From Flavobacteriales bacterium (lineage in GTDB: Bacteria > Bacteroidota > Bacteroidia > Flavobacteriales_D > Parvicellaceae), in the NCBI GenBank assembly GCA_025210295.1, contig JAOASC010000048.1:124001-188000 (forward strand): 64,000 nucleotides of DNA, given 5' to 3'. The notes under the pieces were generated by a model. It did no database searches, had not been told where the DNA came from, and saw only the letters and a list, made by a program, of their open reading frames with translations. Positions 44,783 to 52,206 of this stretch are shown here, in pieces; the first letter of the stretch is position 1, and every line of letters starts with the position of its first letter. The position numbers and the translations under genes are program-made.

Positions 44783-45550
44783 TTATTCAGTGTTTTTTAA
44801 AATATCTATACCCGACCGATAGTTTTGATACATAATGTTTGTAAGTTCAGTTAAACTTTCTCCATATTCAGTTAAGTCTACTATTTTACCATTATCTATA
44901 TTTTCTTTAACCCCTCTCATATAATCCCCTATAGAATTTACGTCCTTTTGAAATGTTAATAAAATATCGTTTGATTTAGAGTAGAAAGATTGAGATAGAT
45001 TACTTGATTTTTTTCGTAAATAATTTTCTAATTCAAATACTCTGCTCCAATTGTTAGGGTCAAAATGCCCTGATTTTATTTCCTTAAAAACTACTTGACG
45101 CATGAACACTTCTAATTCAGCAAATTTTTCGAAGACCTGATCTCTTTCTGTTTTTAGGTTCTTATTTCGACTAGTTATTTTGTTGTTGGAAATCAAATCG
45201 GCTGTGATTAAAACAACAATTATAAAACTAATACCAATGTAATGTACAGTTTGAATTTCTTGAGCAGCAAATTTTGCAAAAGAGACATCAGAAAAATATG
45301 CTTGAACCTCAATTATCGGCATTGATCCTAATACAACTAAACTTCCAATAAGATAAGAAGCCATTCTTCGATAATAATATTTTGGATTTCTTACTAGAAC
45401 TATAACAAAAACAAGAATTCCAACTAATAAAACGATAACACCCCAATTAAAAGGCATGAAAAGTAATATAAAGGATAAAACCATTGCTGCTATTCCTGCT
45501 ATTGCAGAACTTTTTACCCAATTTTGGTCGTTATTTGCTTTCATTTTCAT
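44783..45550 (-). CDS. Multi-pass membrane protein with coiled coil, unknown function
   Basis: 255 residues. Four membrane helices at about 11-28, 33-50, 60-80 and 95-115, then a cytoplasmic helical/coiled-coil region (about 120-255: NKNLKTERDQVFEKFAELEV ... LSQSFYSKSNDILLTF). No recognised family. It lies between the remnant region and the S24 gene. An N-terminal membrane block with a helical tail is seen in several defence effectors, but nothing more can be said. Confidence 0.55.
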   Translation of the reverse strand: MKMKANNDQNWVKSSAIAGIAAMVLSFILLFMPFNWGVIVLLVGILVFVIVLVRNPKYYYRRMASYLIGSLVVLGSMPIIEVQAYFSDVSFAKFAAQEIQTVHYIGISFIIVVLITADLISNNKITSRNKNLKTERDQVFEKFAELEVFMRQVVFKEIKSGHFDPNNWSRVFELENYLRKKSSNLSQSFYSKSNDILLTFQKDVNSIGDYMRGVKENIDNGKIVDLTEYGESLTELTNIMYQNYRSGIDILKNTE

Positions 45551-45642
45551 TGCTTTATTATACGGACTGTTCTATTGAGGATTTAACAGGTTATTAAAAC
45601 AAACGTGACAACAGTATATTAAAGTTTGATAAAGACTTCATC

Positions 45643-45915
45643 CTAGCACTTCTCTCTAGCAATAACTTTCACTAAAAAGACTTCAAGCACATCTCTTTTC
45701 AGTATATCTTGCTCATCAAAGTCTATTTTGTTTTCAGGAATTAAACGAAGTTTATCATCATCCTTTGCTTTTCTTATATATTTAATTGTTCTCCAATCCT
45801 CAGTAAGAATCGCATAAATCTCACCATATAGGATTTTGTCTATCGTAGTCTTTTTTATACCTATTTTATCCCCACTTTGTACAACAGGGACCATACTATC
45901 ACCAAAAGCTGGCAC
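45643..45915 (-). CDS. S24-type peptidase domain lacking an HTH (repressor C-terminal fragment or stand-alone)
   Basis: About 90 residues from a GTG at 45915; the frame continues upstream without a good start codon. FGDSM with the catalytic Ser7 and a probable general-base Lys45 in RTIKYIRK are the Ser-Lys dyad of LexA/phage-repressor C-terminal domains. The usual N-terminal HTH is missing and a promoter box lies directly upstream, so the short form may be the real product. Upstream are iterated AAACsGTTT motifs. No umuC follows. Confidence 0.6.
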   Translation of the reverse strand: MPAFGDSMVPVVQSGDKIGIKKTTIDKILYGEIYAILTEDWRTIKYIRKAKDDDKLRLIPENKIDFDEQDILKRDVLEVFLVKVIAREKC

Positions 45916-45961
45916 AACAGCATCACAATCTTTAAATAAATTTATACTAAAAAGTGTAAAA

Positions 45962-46041
45962 CAAATGTACCAACAAAATTAAAATTAAACGGTTTTAAAC
46001 GGTTTATTTATTAAACCGTTATAGCCCGAAATAAACCGTTT
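45962..46041 (-). promoter_or_regulatory. Promoter with four iterated AAACsGTTT operators
   Basis: A -7 box TACATTTG on the minus strand (45969-45962). AAACGGTTT at 45987-45995 and 45997-46005, AAACCGTT at 46013-46020 and AAACCGTTT at 46033-46041. The first site covers the expected -33 position. Repeated 9-mers at 10-20 nt spacing look like a cooperative repressor array in front of the S24 gene. Confidence 0.55.
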
Positions 46042-46081
46042 GATTTTCCAGAACCCCAACAAAACAAGGGCATACAAACAA

Positions 46082-46114
46082 AAAACGCCCAATCCATAAG
46101 GGATTGAGCGTTTT
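46082..46114. terminator. Terminator hairpin followed by ACACAAGTGG
   Basis: 14-nt arms AAAACGCCCAATCC / GGATTGAGCGTTTT (46082-46095 and 46101-46114) with one mismatch and a 5-nt loop, A-rich and T-rich ends. The sequence right after it, ACACAAGTGG, also follows the hairpins of spacer repeats 2 and 3. Confidence 0.75.
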
Positions 46115-46200
46115 ACACAAGTGGTGCAAAGCGGGGAAGTATCGAATTTTTTTAAGAAAGATTTTGAGTCAGTTTTATTGATTACAAGTAAGAATATCCT

Positions 46201-46318
46201 GTAACGTTGAGTATATGGTGCGTAAGAGATTGCGGATTATAAACCTATCAAGATACACCAAAACTGATGTGGGTGAAAATGCTCGCCCCCCTTATGCACT
46301 ATATAAATTGTTCTACGC
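46201..46318 (-). repeat. attC-like palindrome P5 (minus orientation)
   Basis: Plus-strand left GTAACGTTGAGTATATGGTG then CGTAAGAGA. Right CCCCTTATGCACTATATAAA then TTGTTCTACGC. The reverse complement of the right contains TTATATAGTGCATAAGGGG, aligning with GTATATGGTGCGTAAGAGA. The stop codon of the minus-strand gene (46315-46313) lies within its proximal end (TAGAACAATTTATATAG). Confidence 0.72.
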
Positions 46319-46852
46319 TTTTCTTAATTTCACTTTTGTCTCTTCACATTCAACTATTTGTCTTAATTTATTCGCATAAGGAGCTAAATGATAGACTTCC
46401 CAAGCTAAATTTTTCACTATAAACTCAACTTGTCTACGCACATCAGTAATTGTAAATCCAGTTTCCAACTCTTGAAACATTTGATTGATATTACTCTTAG
46501 TGCCGCTATCGATTAGTTCTAATTCTCTAAAACTTAAATCATGTGCAAATCGATTTCGTATCTTTCTAATTACATTTATTTTCACAAACAAATCATTATC
46601 ACATAACTGAAAAGATTTTAACAAGTTAGTTTTCAGCGAGAAAGTCAACTCTTTTGAATTGTTATCCGTCAAATTTTTATATTCAGGAAATAGTATTTTT
46701 AATAAAACCTCAATTTGATTCTCAATGATTATTGCGGAAACTAAAATTAATGTTCTGTCATCAGTGGATGATTCGAGTGCATCCAATTCATCTTCCAAAT
46801 CGAATGATTGATTAATTGTAAGCGTTCGGTCAATTTCAAAATCTATAATCAT
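46313..46852 (-). CDS. Helical protein with MltR/HEPN-like RNRFAHD motif
   Basis: 179 residues, all-helical. LILVSAIIIENQIEVLLKIL then a VIRKIRNRFAHDLSF segment near residue 100. This R-x4-H arrangement occurs in MltR/DUF4145-type proteins and in HEPN RNases; which one applies cannot be decided by eye. It follows the preceding gene by 3 nt, forming a two-gene module that ends inside palindrome P5. If HEPN, the upstream gene could be its antitoxin or partner. Confidence 0.55.
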   Translation of the reverse strand: MIIDFEIDRTLTINQSFDLEDELDALESSTDDRTLILVSAIIIENQIEVLLKILFPEYKNLTDNNSKELTFSLKTNLLKSFQLCDNDLFVKINVIRKIRNRFAHDLSFRELELIDSGTKSNINQMFQELETGFTITDVRRQVEFIVKNLAWEVYHLAPYANKLRQIVECEETKVKLRKA

Positions 46853-46855
46853 GGT

Positions 46856-47410
46856 CTACAAAAATTTTATTGTTTTTAAAGCCCTGAAAAGAGCTTTGTG
46901 ATGATCAAAATCACAATTGCCATCTAAGAAGATGTTTTTAATTAGCTCTGATGAATGATCAACATAAACGTTAATTTCCTGATTAATACATTCAAATTCT
47001 TGTCCAGATAATAATGATAAGTCCAAATTTGAAAAATCAGGTTTTATCCTAAATAGTGCTTTCTCAAATGGTCTTTTAATAAGATTGTCAAAATATTCAA
47101 TATCAGATGAAGTAAATACTAATTTATTTTGAACAAAAGATTTTGGATATTCTGTTTTTACGGTGTTTAGGATTAATTCATCGATTTCATCGTGAGGATA
47201 ATTCTCTTGCTTAGGATAGCCAGAGATTAAATTTGAAAGATTATTACTATCCTTCTCTTCTGGGAGAATTTTATATTCTTCCGTAAAGTTTCTTTCATAT
47301 ATTATAAATCCAATTGGTAAATTTTCAGGATGCCAATTTTGAGAAACAATGTTAATTCTCTTTATAATCTTCATTTCAGATACAGGTAAAACGGTTTGTG
47401 TTTTATTCAT
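46856..47410 (-). CDS. Hypothetical protein paired with the MltR/HEPN-like gene
   Basis: 184 residues, soluble. Segments QNWHPENLPIGFIIYERNFT and QEFECINQEINVYVDHSSEL do not match a family I know. It is the first gene of a two-gene module (3 nt spacing) bracketed by elements P6 and P5. A toxin-antitoxin-like or immunity role is possible but unsupported by motifs. Confidence 0.5.
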   Translation of the reverse strand: MNKTQTVLPVSEMKIIKRINIVSQNWHPENLPIGFIIYERNFTEEYKILPEEKDSNNLSNLISGYPKQENYPHDEIDELILNTVKTEYPKSFVQNKLVFTSSDIEYFDNLIKRPFEKALFRIKPDFSNLDLSLLSGQEFECINQEINVYVDHSSELIKNIFLDGNCDFDHHKALFRALKTIKFL

Positions 47411-47451
47411 TTTTGTATTTTAATTAGATATTTATCTGTTTTTTTGAATTA

Positions 47452-47495
47452 CGCCCAACGGTTTGTGTATGAGTAGTAAGGGGATAAACATACAC
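47452..47495 (-). repeat. attC-like element P6, short form
   Basis: On the minus strand it ends ...CATACACAAACCGTTGGGCG. GTTGGGC fits the integron core GTTRRRY exactly. A small stem GTGTATG / CATACAC (47464-47470 and 47489-47495) remains of the arms. It lies downstream of the CBASS operon. Confidence 0.6.
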
Positions 47496-47548
47496 TAATT
47501 TCCGGGTTTAACACTTAGCCAAATTTGCAATTTTACTGTTATCTTTTT

Positions 47549-48370
47549 TTATTCTTTACTCCATTTCATATTTAATGCCCATTTAGTATGTTCACCTATT
47601 TGATAGAGTTTCTTTTTTTGATGATTGTCGTGTCCTAAGTTTTTAATTAGTTCATCATCTGCCCATTTATATTCAGAAGAATCTTGATTTTCTAATAACG
47701 TAATTAATTCTATCTCTTGTTCCTTAGTTGGAATTAAATCCAGTATGTCATATTGTAATATTTCAAAACAATCCCAACCTGAAGTTCTTTTTATTGGAGT
47801 TGTAACTGTTCCCACATAATTATAATTAACGTAAGGGAAATTAGTTTGACTTAATATTTTTGTTTTTATTAATTCTTCATAAAACTCTCTCCAATGAGAA
47901 ATTTCTCTATCTTTTTTTTTGTTGAACCAATCTAAAAAATTAATAGCTTTTGATGCAGGAATAAAGATAGCAAAGTCGTCTTTCATTAAGCCTTTGTTGG
48001 GTAATTTCAAATCATCCATTGCTTTAAATTCACTCTTTAAAAAGCTTTGAGATTCTTTAAGTCTTTTATATTTGCCACCTACAAGTTGAAAATGACCGAA
48101 ATTTGAATTTTTTACTAATAAATATTTGTCCTCTATTTTTATTCTATACAAGTAGGACATTGAAAATCGAATGTTTTGTTTTTTTAAAGCTAAGTACTTA
48201 CAATGTAAGGCTAACTTAATCCTTTTTCTATTTTGAATTGACTCATAAATAAATGGTATTAAAGTTCCTATAATTAGTGAAAATCCAATCCACATTAATT
48301 TTGTTTCTTCAATATTCAAACCGATTAAAATCAAAATTGTAGCTACAACTAAAGTTATTAAATGCTTCAT
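47549..48370 (-). CDS. CBASS effector: two-TM protein with SMODS-associated NUDIX-like domain
   Basis: 273 residues. Two membrane helices (about 4-20 and 25-44), then a cytoplasmic domain with the NUDIX-like LLVKNSNFGHFQLVGGKYKR near residues 84-103. The hydrolase box (G-x5-E-x7-RE-x2-EE) is not preserved: no RE...EE follows. So the domain probably binds the cyclic nucleotide signal rather than hydrolysing. Predicted effectors with 2TM plus NUDIX are known from CD-NTase loci; membrane disruption is the expected action. The start overlaps the TRIP13-like gene by 4 nt. Confidence 0.8.
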   Translation of the reverse strand: MKHLITLVVATILILIGLNIEETKLMWIGFSLIIGTLIPFIYESIQNRKRIKLALHCKYLALKKQNIRFSMSYLYRIKIEDKYLLVKNSNFGHFQLVGGKYKRLKESQSFLKSEFKAMDDLKLPNKGLMKDDFAIFIPASKAINFLDWFNKKKDREISHWREFYEELIKTKILSQTNFPYVNYNYVGTVTTPIKRTSGWDCFEILQYDILDLIPTKEQEIELITLLENQDSSEYKWADDELIKNLGHDNHQKKKLYQIGEHTKWALNMKWSKE

Positions 48371-49251
48371 ATAATTTGTGGGCTTGGTTTTATTGATGAT
48401 ATTGTTTCCACAAGTAACTCGAATGTTAATGGTTTATCTGGAAAAGCTTTTGCAATAGCTTCTGGTAAAACTTTCAATCTAATATCAGAAAAAGAGTGTC
48501 CTAAATTGTTGTTTTCCTCTGGGCTTGTTAATTCAGATAATTTTTCAAGTTCTTTATCTGATAATTTTATACCATTAAGACTTTGTGAAAAAAGTTCTTT
48601 ACGTTCTTCTTTATTTGGTCTTTCAAACTCTAAAATAATAGAAGCTCTTCTTAAGATGGCTTCATCAATAAAGTGAAGTCGATTTGTTGACATAAAGACA
48701 ACTGCTCGACCATTTAACTCTCTAATCTCATCAATTTTTTGTATTAATGTATTTACAGCTGCTTTTTCTTCTTGATGCATTTGGGCAGTAGAACGTGTTG
48801 ATGCAATCGCATCAGCTTCGTCTATTAGTAAAAATGCTATTCGTCTTTTTCCTGCTTGTGTTTTCAGTTCTGCAAAAGCGTCATTTACTAAATTTCCCAT
48901 TTGACCGTGAAGACCTTCTCCTCTTACTCTTGTACTCAGTTTTAAAAAGAAACCTTCCTTTTTAAGTTCTCTTGTCATTTTATCAGCAATTGATTCAGCT
49001 GAAACTGTTTTTCCAGTACCTGCATCTCCTGCTAAAATAATTAATGGATACTTATCTTTTAATTGATTAATTACTGGAAGTTCAATTTCATGAAATTTTT
49101 TGCTCCATTCAATTAATCCGTCTTGGTCTAAAAGTAATTTTAAATTAGAATAAATTCTATCAAATTTAGCTTGAAATCCTATTAATTCATTTGTTCTTTT
49201 TAGTACTTCTGAATTTGGAAGTTTTATTGTGTTATCGAAAATTGAAGCCAT
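48367..49251 (-). CDS. cap6: TRIP13/Pch2-like AAA+ ATPase of type III CBASS (Cap6)
   Basis: 294 residues. Walker A GDAGTGKT (75-82), Walker B LLIDEAD (141-147), sensor-1 STN (188-190) and paired arginines R201-R202. The segment ADAIASTRSTAQMHQEEKAA matches bacterial TRIP13 proteins. In known type III CBASS it remodels the HORMA protein and switches off the CD-NTase. Its start overlaps the HORMA stop by one base. Confidence 0.92.
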   Translation of the reverse strand: MASIFDNTIKLPNSEVLKRTNELIGFQAKFDRIYSNLKLLLDQDGLIEWSKKFHEIELPVINQLKDKYPLIILAGDAGTGKTVSAESIADKMTRELKKEGFFLKLSTRVRGEGLHGQMGNLVNDAFAELKTQAGKRRIAFLLIDEADAIASTRSTAQMHQEEKAAVNTLIQKIDEIRELNGRAVVFMSTNRLHFIDEAILRRASIILEFERPNKEERKELFSQSLNGIKLSDKELEKLSELTSPEENNNLGHSFSDIRLKVLPEAIAKAFPDKPLTFELLVETISSIKPSPQII

Positions 49252-49763
49252 TATTTATAGGTTGTTTTTTGAAGTTCATACCCTTTACTTGCATAAAGTT
49301 GAGCTTTTGAGTTACTTAAATTAGGAAATGAATTGTCGATTGAAGTAGGAATCCAATTTAATTTGAATGAATTATTTGAATAGAATTTTTCTTTTTCAGT
49401 TTCCGATAAATCATGCCATTTATTAGTATATGAAAGAATAACAGATAAGTGAGTGTTGGGTATTTCGCTCCAGTCATTGTTTTTTCCTGCTCTATCGCTT
49501 GAAATAGCAGAGCCATTACTATTTACAAGAAATTTTGAGGCTCTCAGAGGGGTTTCATTGTTATCTAAAAGAACAATATCGACAGATTTTAAATATTCGC
49601 TTTCAGCAAAAAGTATTATGTCGTTGAATACTTTATCAACATATTCCATTGACCATTTATTAGTTCTCCTTGCAATTGTTCTAATATCAGCTTGACAACC
49701 TTCAAATGCTTTTCTTATATCAATTACCGTATAGGTATTTGTGTTTGTAACAGTATTATACAT
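49251..49763 (-). CDS. cap7: Bacterial HORMA domain protein (Cap7-type)
   Basis: 170 residues. It fits the HORMA-1 pattern: NTYTVIDIRKAFEGCQADIR then TIARRT, DKVFNDIILFAESEYLKSVD then IVLLDNNETPLRASKF, and a C-terminal safety-belt-like segment. HORMA proteins detect a peptide (a phage protein) and activate the cognate CD-NTase, and are disassembled by the TRIP13-like ATPase encoded next. 3 nt after the CD-NTase gene. A single HORMA gene is present, as in CdnC-type operons. Confidence 0.88.
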   Translation of the reverse strand: MYNTVTNTNTYTVIDIRKAFEGCQADIRTIARRTNKWSMEYVDKVFNDIILFAESEYLKSVDIVLLDNNETPLRASKFLVNSNGSAISSDRAGKNNDWSEIPNTHLSVILSYTNKWHDLSETEKEKFYSNNSFKLNWIPTSIDNSFPNLSNSKAQLYASKGYELQKTTYK

Positions 49764-49766
49764 ATG

Positions 49767-50750
49767 CTATTTTATATTAAATGTTCTATCAAAAACTCTT
49801 CTCCATTCTTCGATAGTATCTCCTTCATTATTTTTTGATTGAGCAATATTTAAAGTGTCAAAAGCATCTTCCGCTTCATCAATTATTTCATTCCAAATAG
49901 AATTTGTTACTTTTTTTGCAACACCATTTTCATTATTTGTATTATCTGCAATAAATATCGGAGTATCGTAGCTCGGAATATCATTTATTGCATCCTTGAA
50001 TTTAATTATTGGGAAATTAGGGGCGCTAACAAATTGGAAAAATCGAATAATTCCTTCTTCAATATTGGTTTCTATTCCTTTGTTTATATCCAAATACGCA
50101 ACAATTAACTCAATTGCAAATGAAGACAGGCCAGGTTCATTATCGGTTGGTTTTAGCTCTTTGAAGTTTCTCCACCATTTTATTGCTCTTACTATAGAAG
50201 TATATGAAGGGTTGTTTTTTCTTAATCCCACAGAAAATTCAAGTTGCTTTGAAACACTTGTTATGTATTTTTTTCCACCTCCGCCTCTTTGAGGTTGCCA
50301 AACATATTCTTTTGGGTTTGAGATAGGAATTACTGGTACAATATCAACTTCTAATCCTGTACCACTAAATCTTATTGTAATTGATTTTGTATTTCCTTCT
50401 GCATCAACATCTTTATTAATGTCTTTTTGTGGGTAAATTTCTTCTAAATAGTCAACAATGAAATCGTGTAGTTTTTTTAAATCATTTTGAATTTCATTAT
50501 CACCATCTACATACAATACTAAATCTATGTCAATAGGATTTTCTCCCGTTGGTTTTAATATTGTGTGTTTTTTCCAAGAACCTGCTAAAATATATTTTGT
50601 AACTTTTAAGCCAGTCCTATCATCATTTTTGATTTTGTCTTCAAGTTTTTGTTTCAAATTATTTATCTGGTCTCTATACTTTTGCATATTCTCAGACTTC
50701 AACTTGATTTTATTAATGAAGAATTGTAATTGATTATTGTTTAATTTCAT
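49767..50750 (-). CDS. CBASS CD-NTase (cyclic oligonucleotide synthase), HORMA-associated type
   Basis: 327 residues. Nucleotidyltransferase signature: AGSWKKHT (G57, S58), then PIDIDLVLYV with metal ligands D74 and D76, and a third acidic residue D136 in LEVDIVPVIP. It makes a cyclic di- or tri-nucleotide on infection that activates the effector. Association with HORMA and TRIP13 points to clade C or D (inference). First gene of a four-gene operon (CD-NTase, HORMA, TRIP13-like, 2TM-NUDIX) flanked by elements P7 and P6. Confidence 0.92.
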   Translation of the reverse strand: MKLNNNQLQFFINKIKLKSENMQKYRDQINNLKQKLEDKIKNDDRTGLKVTKYILAGSWKKHTILKPTGENPIDIDLVLYVDGDNEIQNDLKKLHDFIVDYLEEIYPQKDINKDVDAEGNTKSITIRFSGTGLEVDIVPVIPISNPKEYVWQPQRGGGGKKYITSVSKQLEFSVGLRKNNPSYTSIVRAIKWWRNFKELKPTDNEPGLSSFAIELIVAYLDINKGIETNIEEGIIRFFQFVSAPNFPIIKFKDAINDIPSYDTPIFIADNTNNENGVAKKVTNSIWNEIIDEAEDAFDTLNIAQSKNNEGDTIEEWRRVFDRTFNIK

Positions 50751-50852
50751 ATTAATTGAATATCAAATACTTAACCAATATAATTTAATTGACAATTTGT
50801 CTGTATTCGATATTTTTTAAGTCTTTTTGACAGTTTTGGTTTTTAAATAAAT

Positions 50853-50989
50853 GGTAACGGACAAGTATATGCAAAGTGGGCGATTGCGGGATTCAAACTT
50901 ATCAAACCGAGATAATTTTGATGCGGACTACAAGCGTTGAAAACACTACAATCCCGCCCATTTTGTATATACAGTGTTGTGTGGCGTTA
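50853..50989 (-). repeat. attC-like palindrome P7 (minus orientation)
   Basis: Plus-strand left GGTAACGGACAAGTATATGC then AAAGTGGGCG...GGGATT. Right AATCCCGCCCATTTTGTATA then TACAGTGTTGTGTGGCGTTA. The reverse complement of the right (CTGTATATACAAAATGGGCG then GGATT) aligns closely. The stop codon of the minus-strand gene (50989-50987) is part of TAACGCCACACAAC at its end. Confidence 0.78.
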
Positions 50990-51277
50990 TTCTTCCATTT
51001 CACAATTACATTTTGAAACAACAGTTCCTCCATCAACTTCGACATTATCAGTATTTATAGCTCCAGCAGGACATTCCCATACATCATATTTCCCTGATAT
51101 TTCTGCTCCACATTTTGAACATTCAATAGCAAAATCAGCTGAGTGACATTTTTCAACACCCATACTACGTTCTTCTGATTCTACAACATCAAAAGGAAGG
51201 TCTTCACAATCTATACTATTAATTGCACCACATTTATTGCATTTAATCTCTAATTGTCCATTACATTTTAAATTCAT
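50987..51277 (-). CDS. Cysteine-rich zinc-ribbon-like protein
   Basis: 96 residues with CNKC, CSKC, a lone C in WECPAG and CNC near the end, plus CEDL and KCHS, enough for two zinc-ribbon-like sites. No catalytic motif. It lies 5 nt after the Mrr-like nuclease gene, so it is probably its partner: DNA-binding, or an inhibitor. The stop codon falls inside palindrome P7. Confidence 0.6.
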   Translation of the reverse strand: MNLKCNGQLEIKCNKCGAINSIDCEDLPFDVVESEERSMGVEKCHSADFAIECSKCGAEISGKYDVWECPAGAINTDNVEVDGGTVVSKCNCEMEE

Positions 51278-51282
51278 AGGTC

Positions 51283-52092
51283 TTACTTTTTAAATAAATA
51301 TTTCGAGTTATTGTTTATACAATCTTTTATAATCGCTGTTATTTGCGAGTGAATATCAAATTTCCTATTGCTTTTGTAACTAAGTACATCATATGTAAAA
51401 ATCACTTCAGATACTTTTACTAGTTTATTGGTCTCATAAATCATGTAAGCGTCTTTGTAATCATATTTAAATGTATTATTGAAACTTGGAGCTTCATCAA
51501 CCGGCAATTTATTCTCCAAGTCAAGCATATCAGCAATTTTTTGCCCGTTTATATCAACTAATACAATTTCTGTGTTTAGTTTGCGGAAAACATCAGAAAG
51601 ATCTTCATTCATTCCAGTTATATTTTCCAGACACCATTCTCTATCAAGGTTAATTGCCAGATTAGTTACCTTTCTAGGAATTATTGTCATGTCTATACTT
51701 AATGTCTTCGGAGTATTCTTTAATTCTTCAGGTACAGGTTTTCGAATTACTTTTATACTGATATTATTATTTGAAGCAAATTCAATCGCTCCTTTCTGAA
51801 ATCCCGTAGTTGTAACAATTATTCCTTTTGAACAATTTAAATCCTGTAAAACTGAATTAAAATCACGAACGACACCAATTGATACATTCTTTGAATATCT
51901 CTTACACTCAACAGCAACCTTTATAAGTTCTCCAAACTGCTTATATTCCCAATACACATCAATCTGATGAGTACCAGTTTTTCCTTTCAATTTAACATCA
52001 TGGTTAACAAACACATTTTGAATATCCTCGTCTCTCAATATTTGAGTAAAAACCGATTTTATATACTTTTCATATTCAATGTTAGGATTCAT
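51283..52092 (-). CDS. Mrr-like restriction endonuclease
   Basis: 269 residues. PD-(D/E)XK core in the first 110 residues: HQIDVYW with D45, then VAVECKRYSKNV with E62 and K64, followed by KGIIVTTTGFQKGAIEFA, typical of the Mrr_cat fold. The C-terminal about 150 residues are unassigned and may sense a ligand or modified DNA. Mrr-type enzymes cut methylated or otherwise modified DNA. First gene of a two-gene module bounded by P8 and P7. Confidence 0.82.
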   Translation of the reverse strand: MNPNIEYEKYIKSVFTQILRDEDIQNVFVNHDVKLKGKTGTHQIDVYWEYKQFGELIKVAVECKRYSKNVSIGVVRDFNSVLQDLNCSKGIIVTTTGFQKGAIEFASNNNISIKVIRKPVPEELKNTPKTLSIDMTIIPRKVTNLAINLDREWCLENITGMNEDLSDVFRKLNTEIVLVDINGQKIADMLDLENKLPVDEAPSFNNTFKYDYKDAYMIYETNKLVKVSEVIFTYDVLSYKSNRKFDIHSQITAIIKDCINNNSKYLFKK

Positions 52093-52109
52093 GTTTTACT
52101 GTCTTTAAT

Positions 52110-52201
52110 GCCACACAACGATTTGGCGGTAGTTTGTAAATAGCACTGAGCTTTCATAAACCACAGAATGCCCTATTTGCTATATGCAGTGTTACCTGCT
52201 G
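52110..52201 (-). repeat. attC-like element P8 (minus orientation)
   Basis: On the minus strand GGTAACACTGCATATAGCAA then ATAGGGCATT (left) and CAAACTACCGCCAAATCGTT then GTGTGGC (right). The arms pair through GCAAATAGGGCA and TGCTATTTAC. It lies 5-42 nt after the stop of the upstream nuclease gene and ends 17 nt before the next start. Confidence 0.65.
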
Positions 52202-52206
52202 ACTTT

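Noticed and set aside
47549-48370. Active NUDIX hydrolase
   Set aside because: The G-x5-E-x7-RE-x2-EE-x-G box is not preserved after the VGGKYKR segment; two membrane helices and CBASS context point to an effector.
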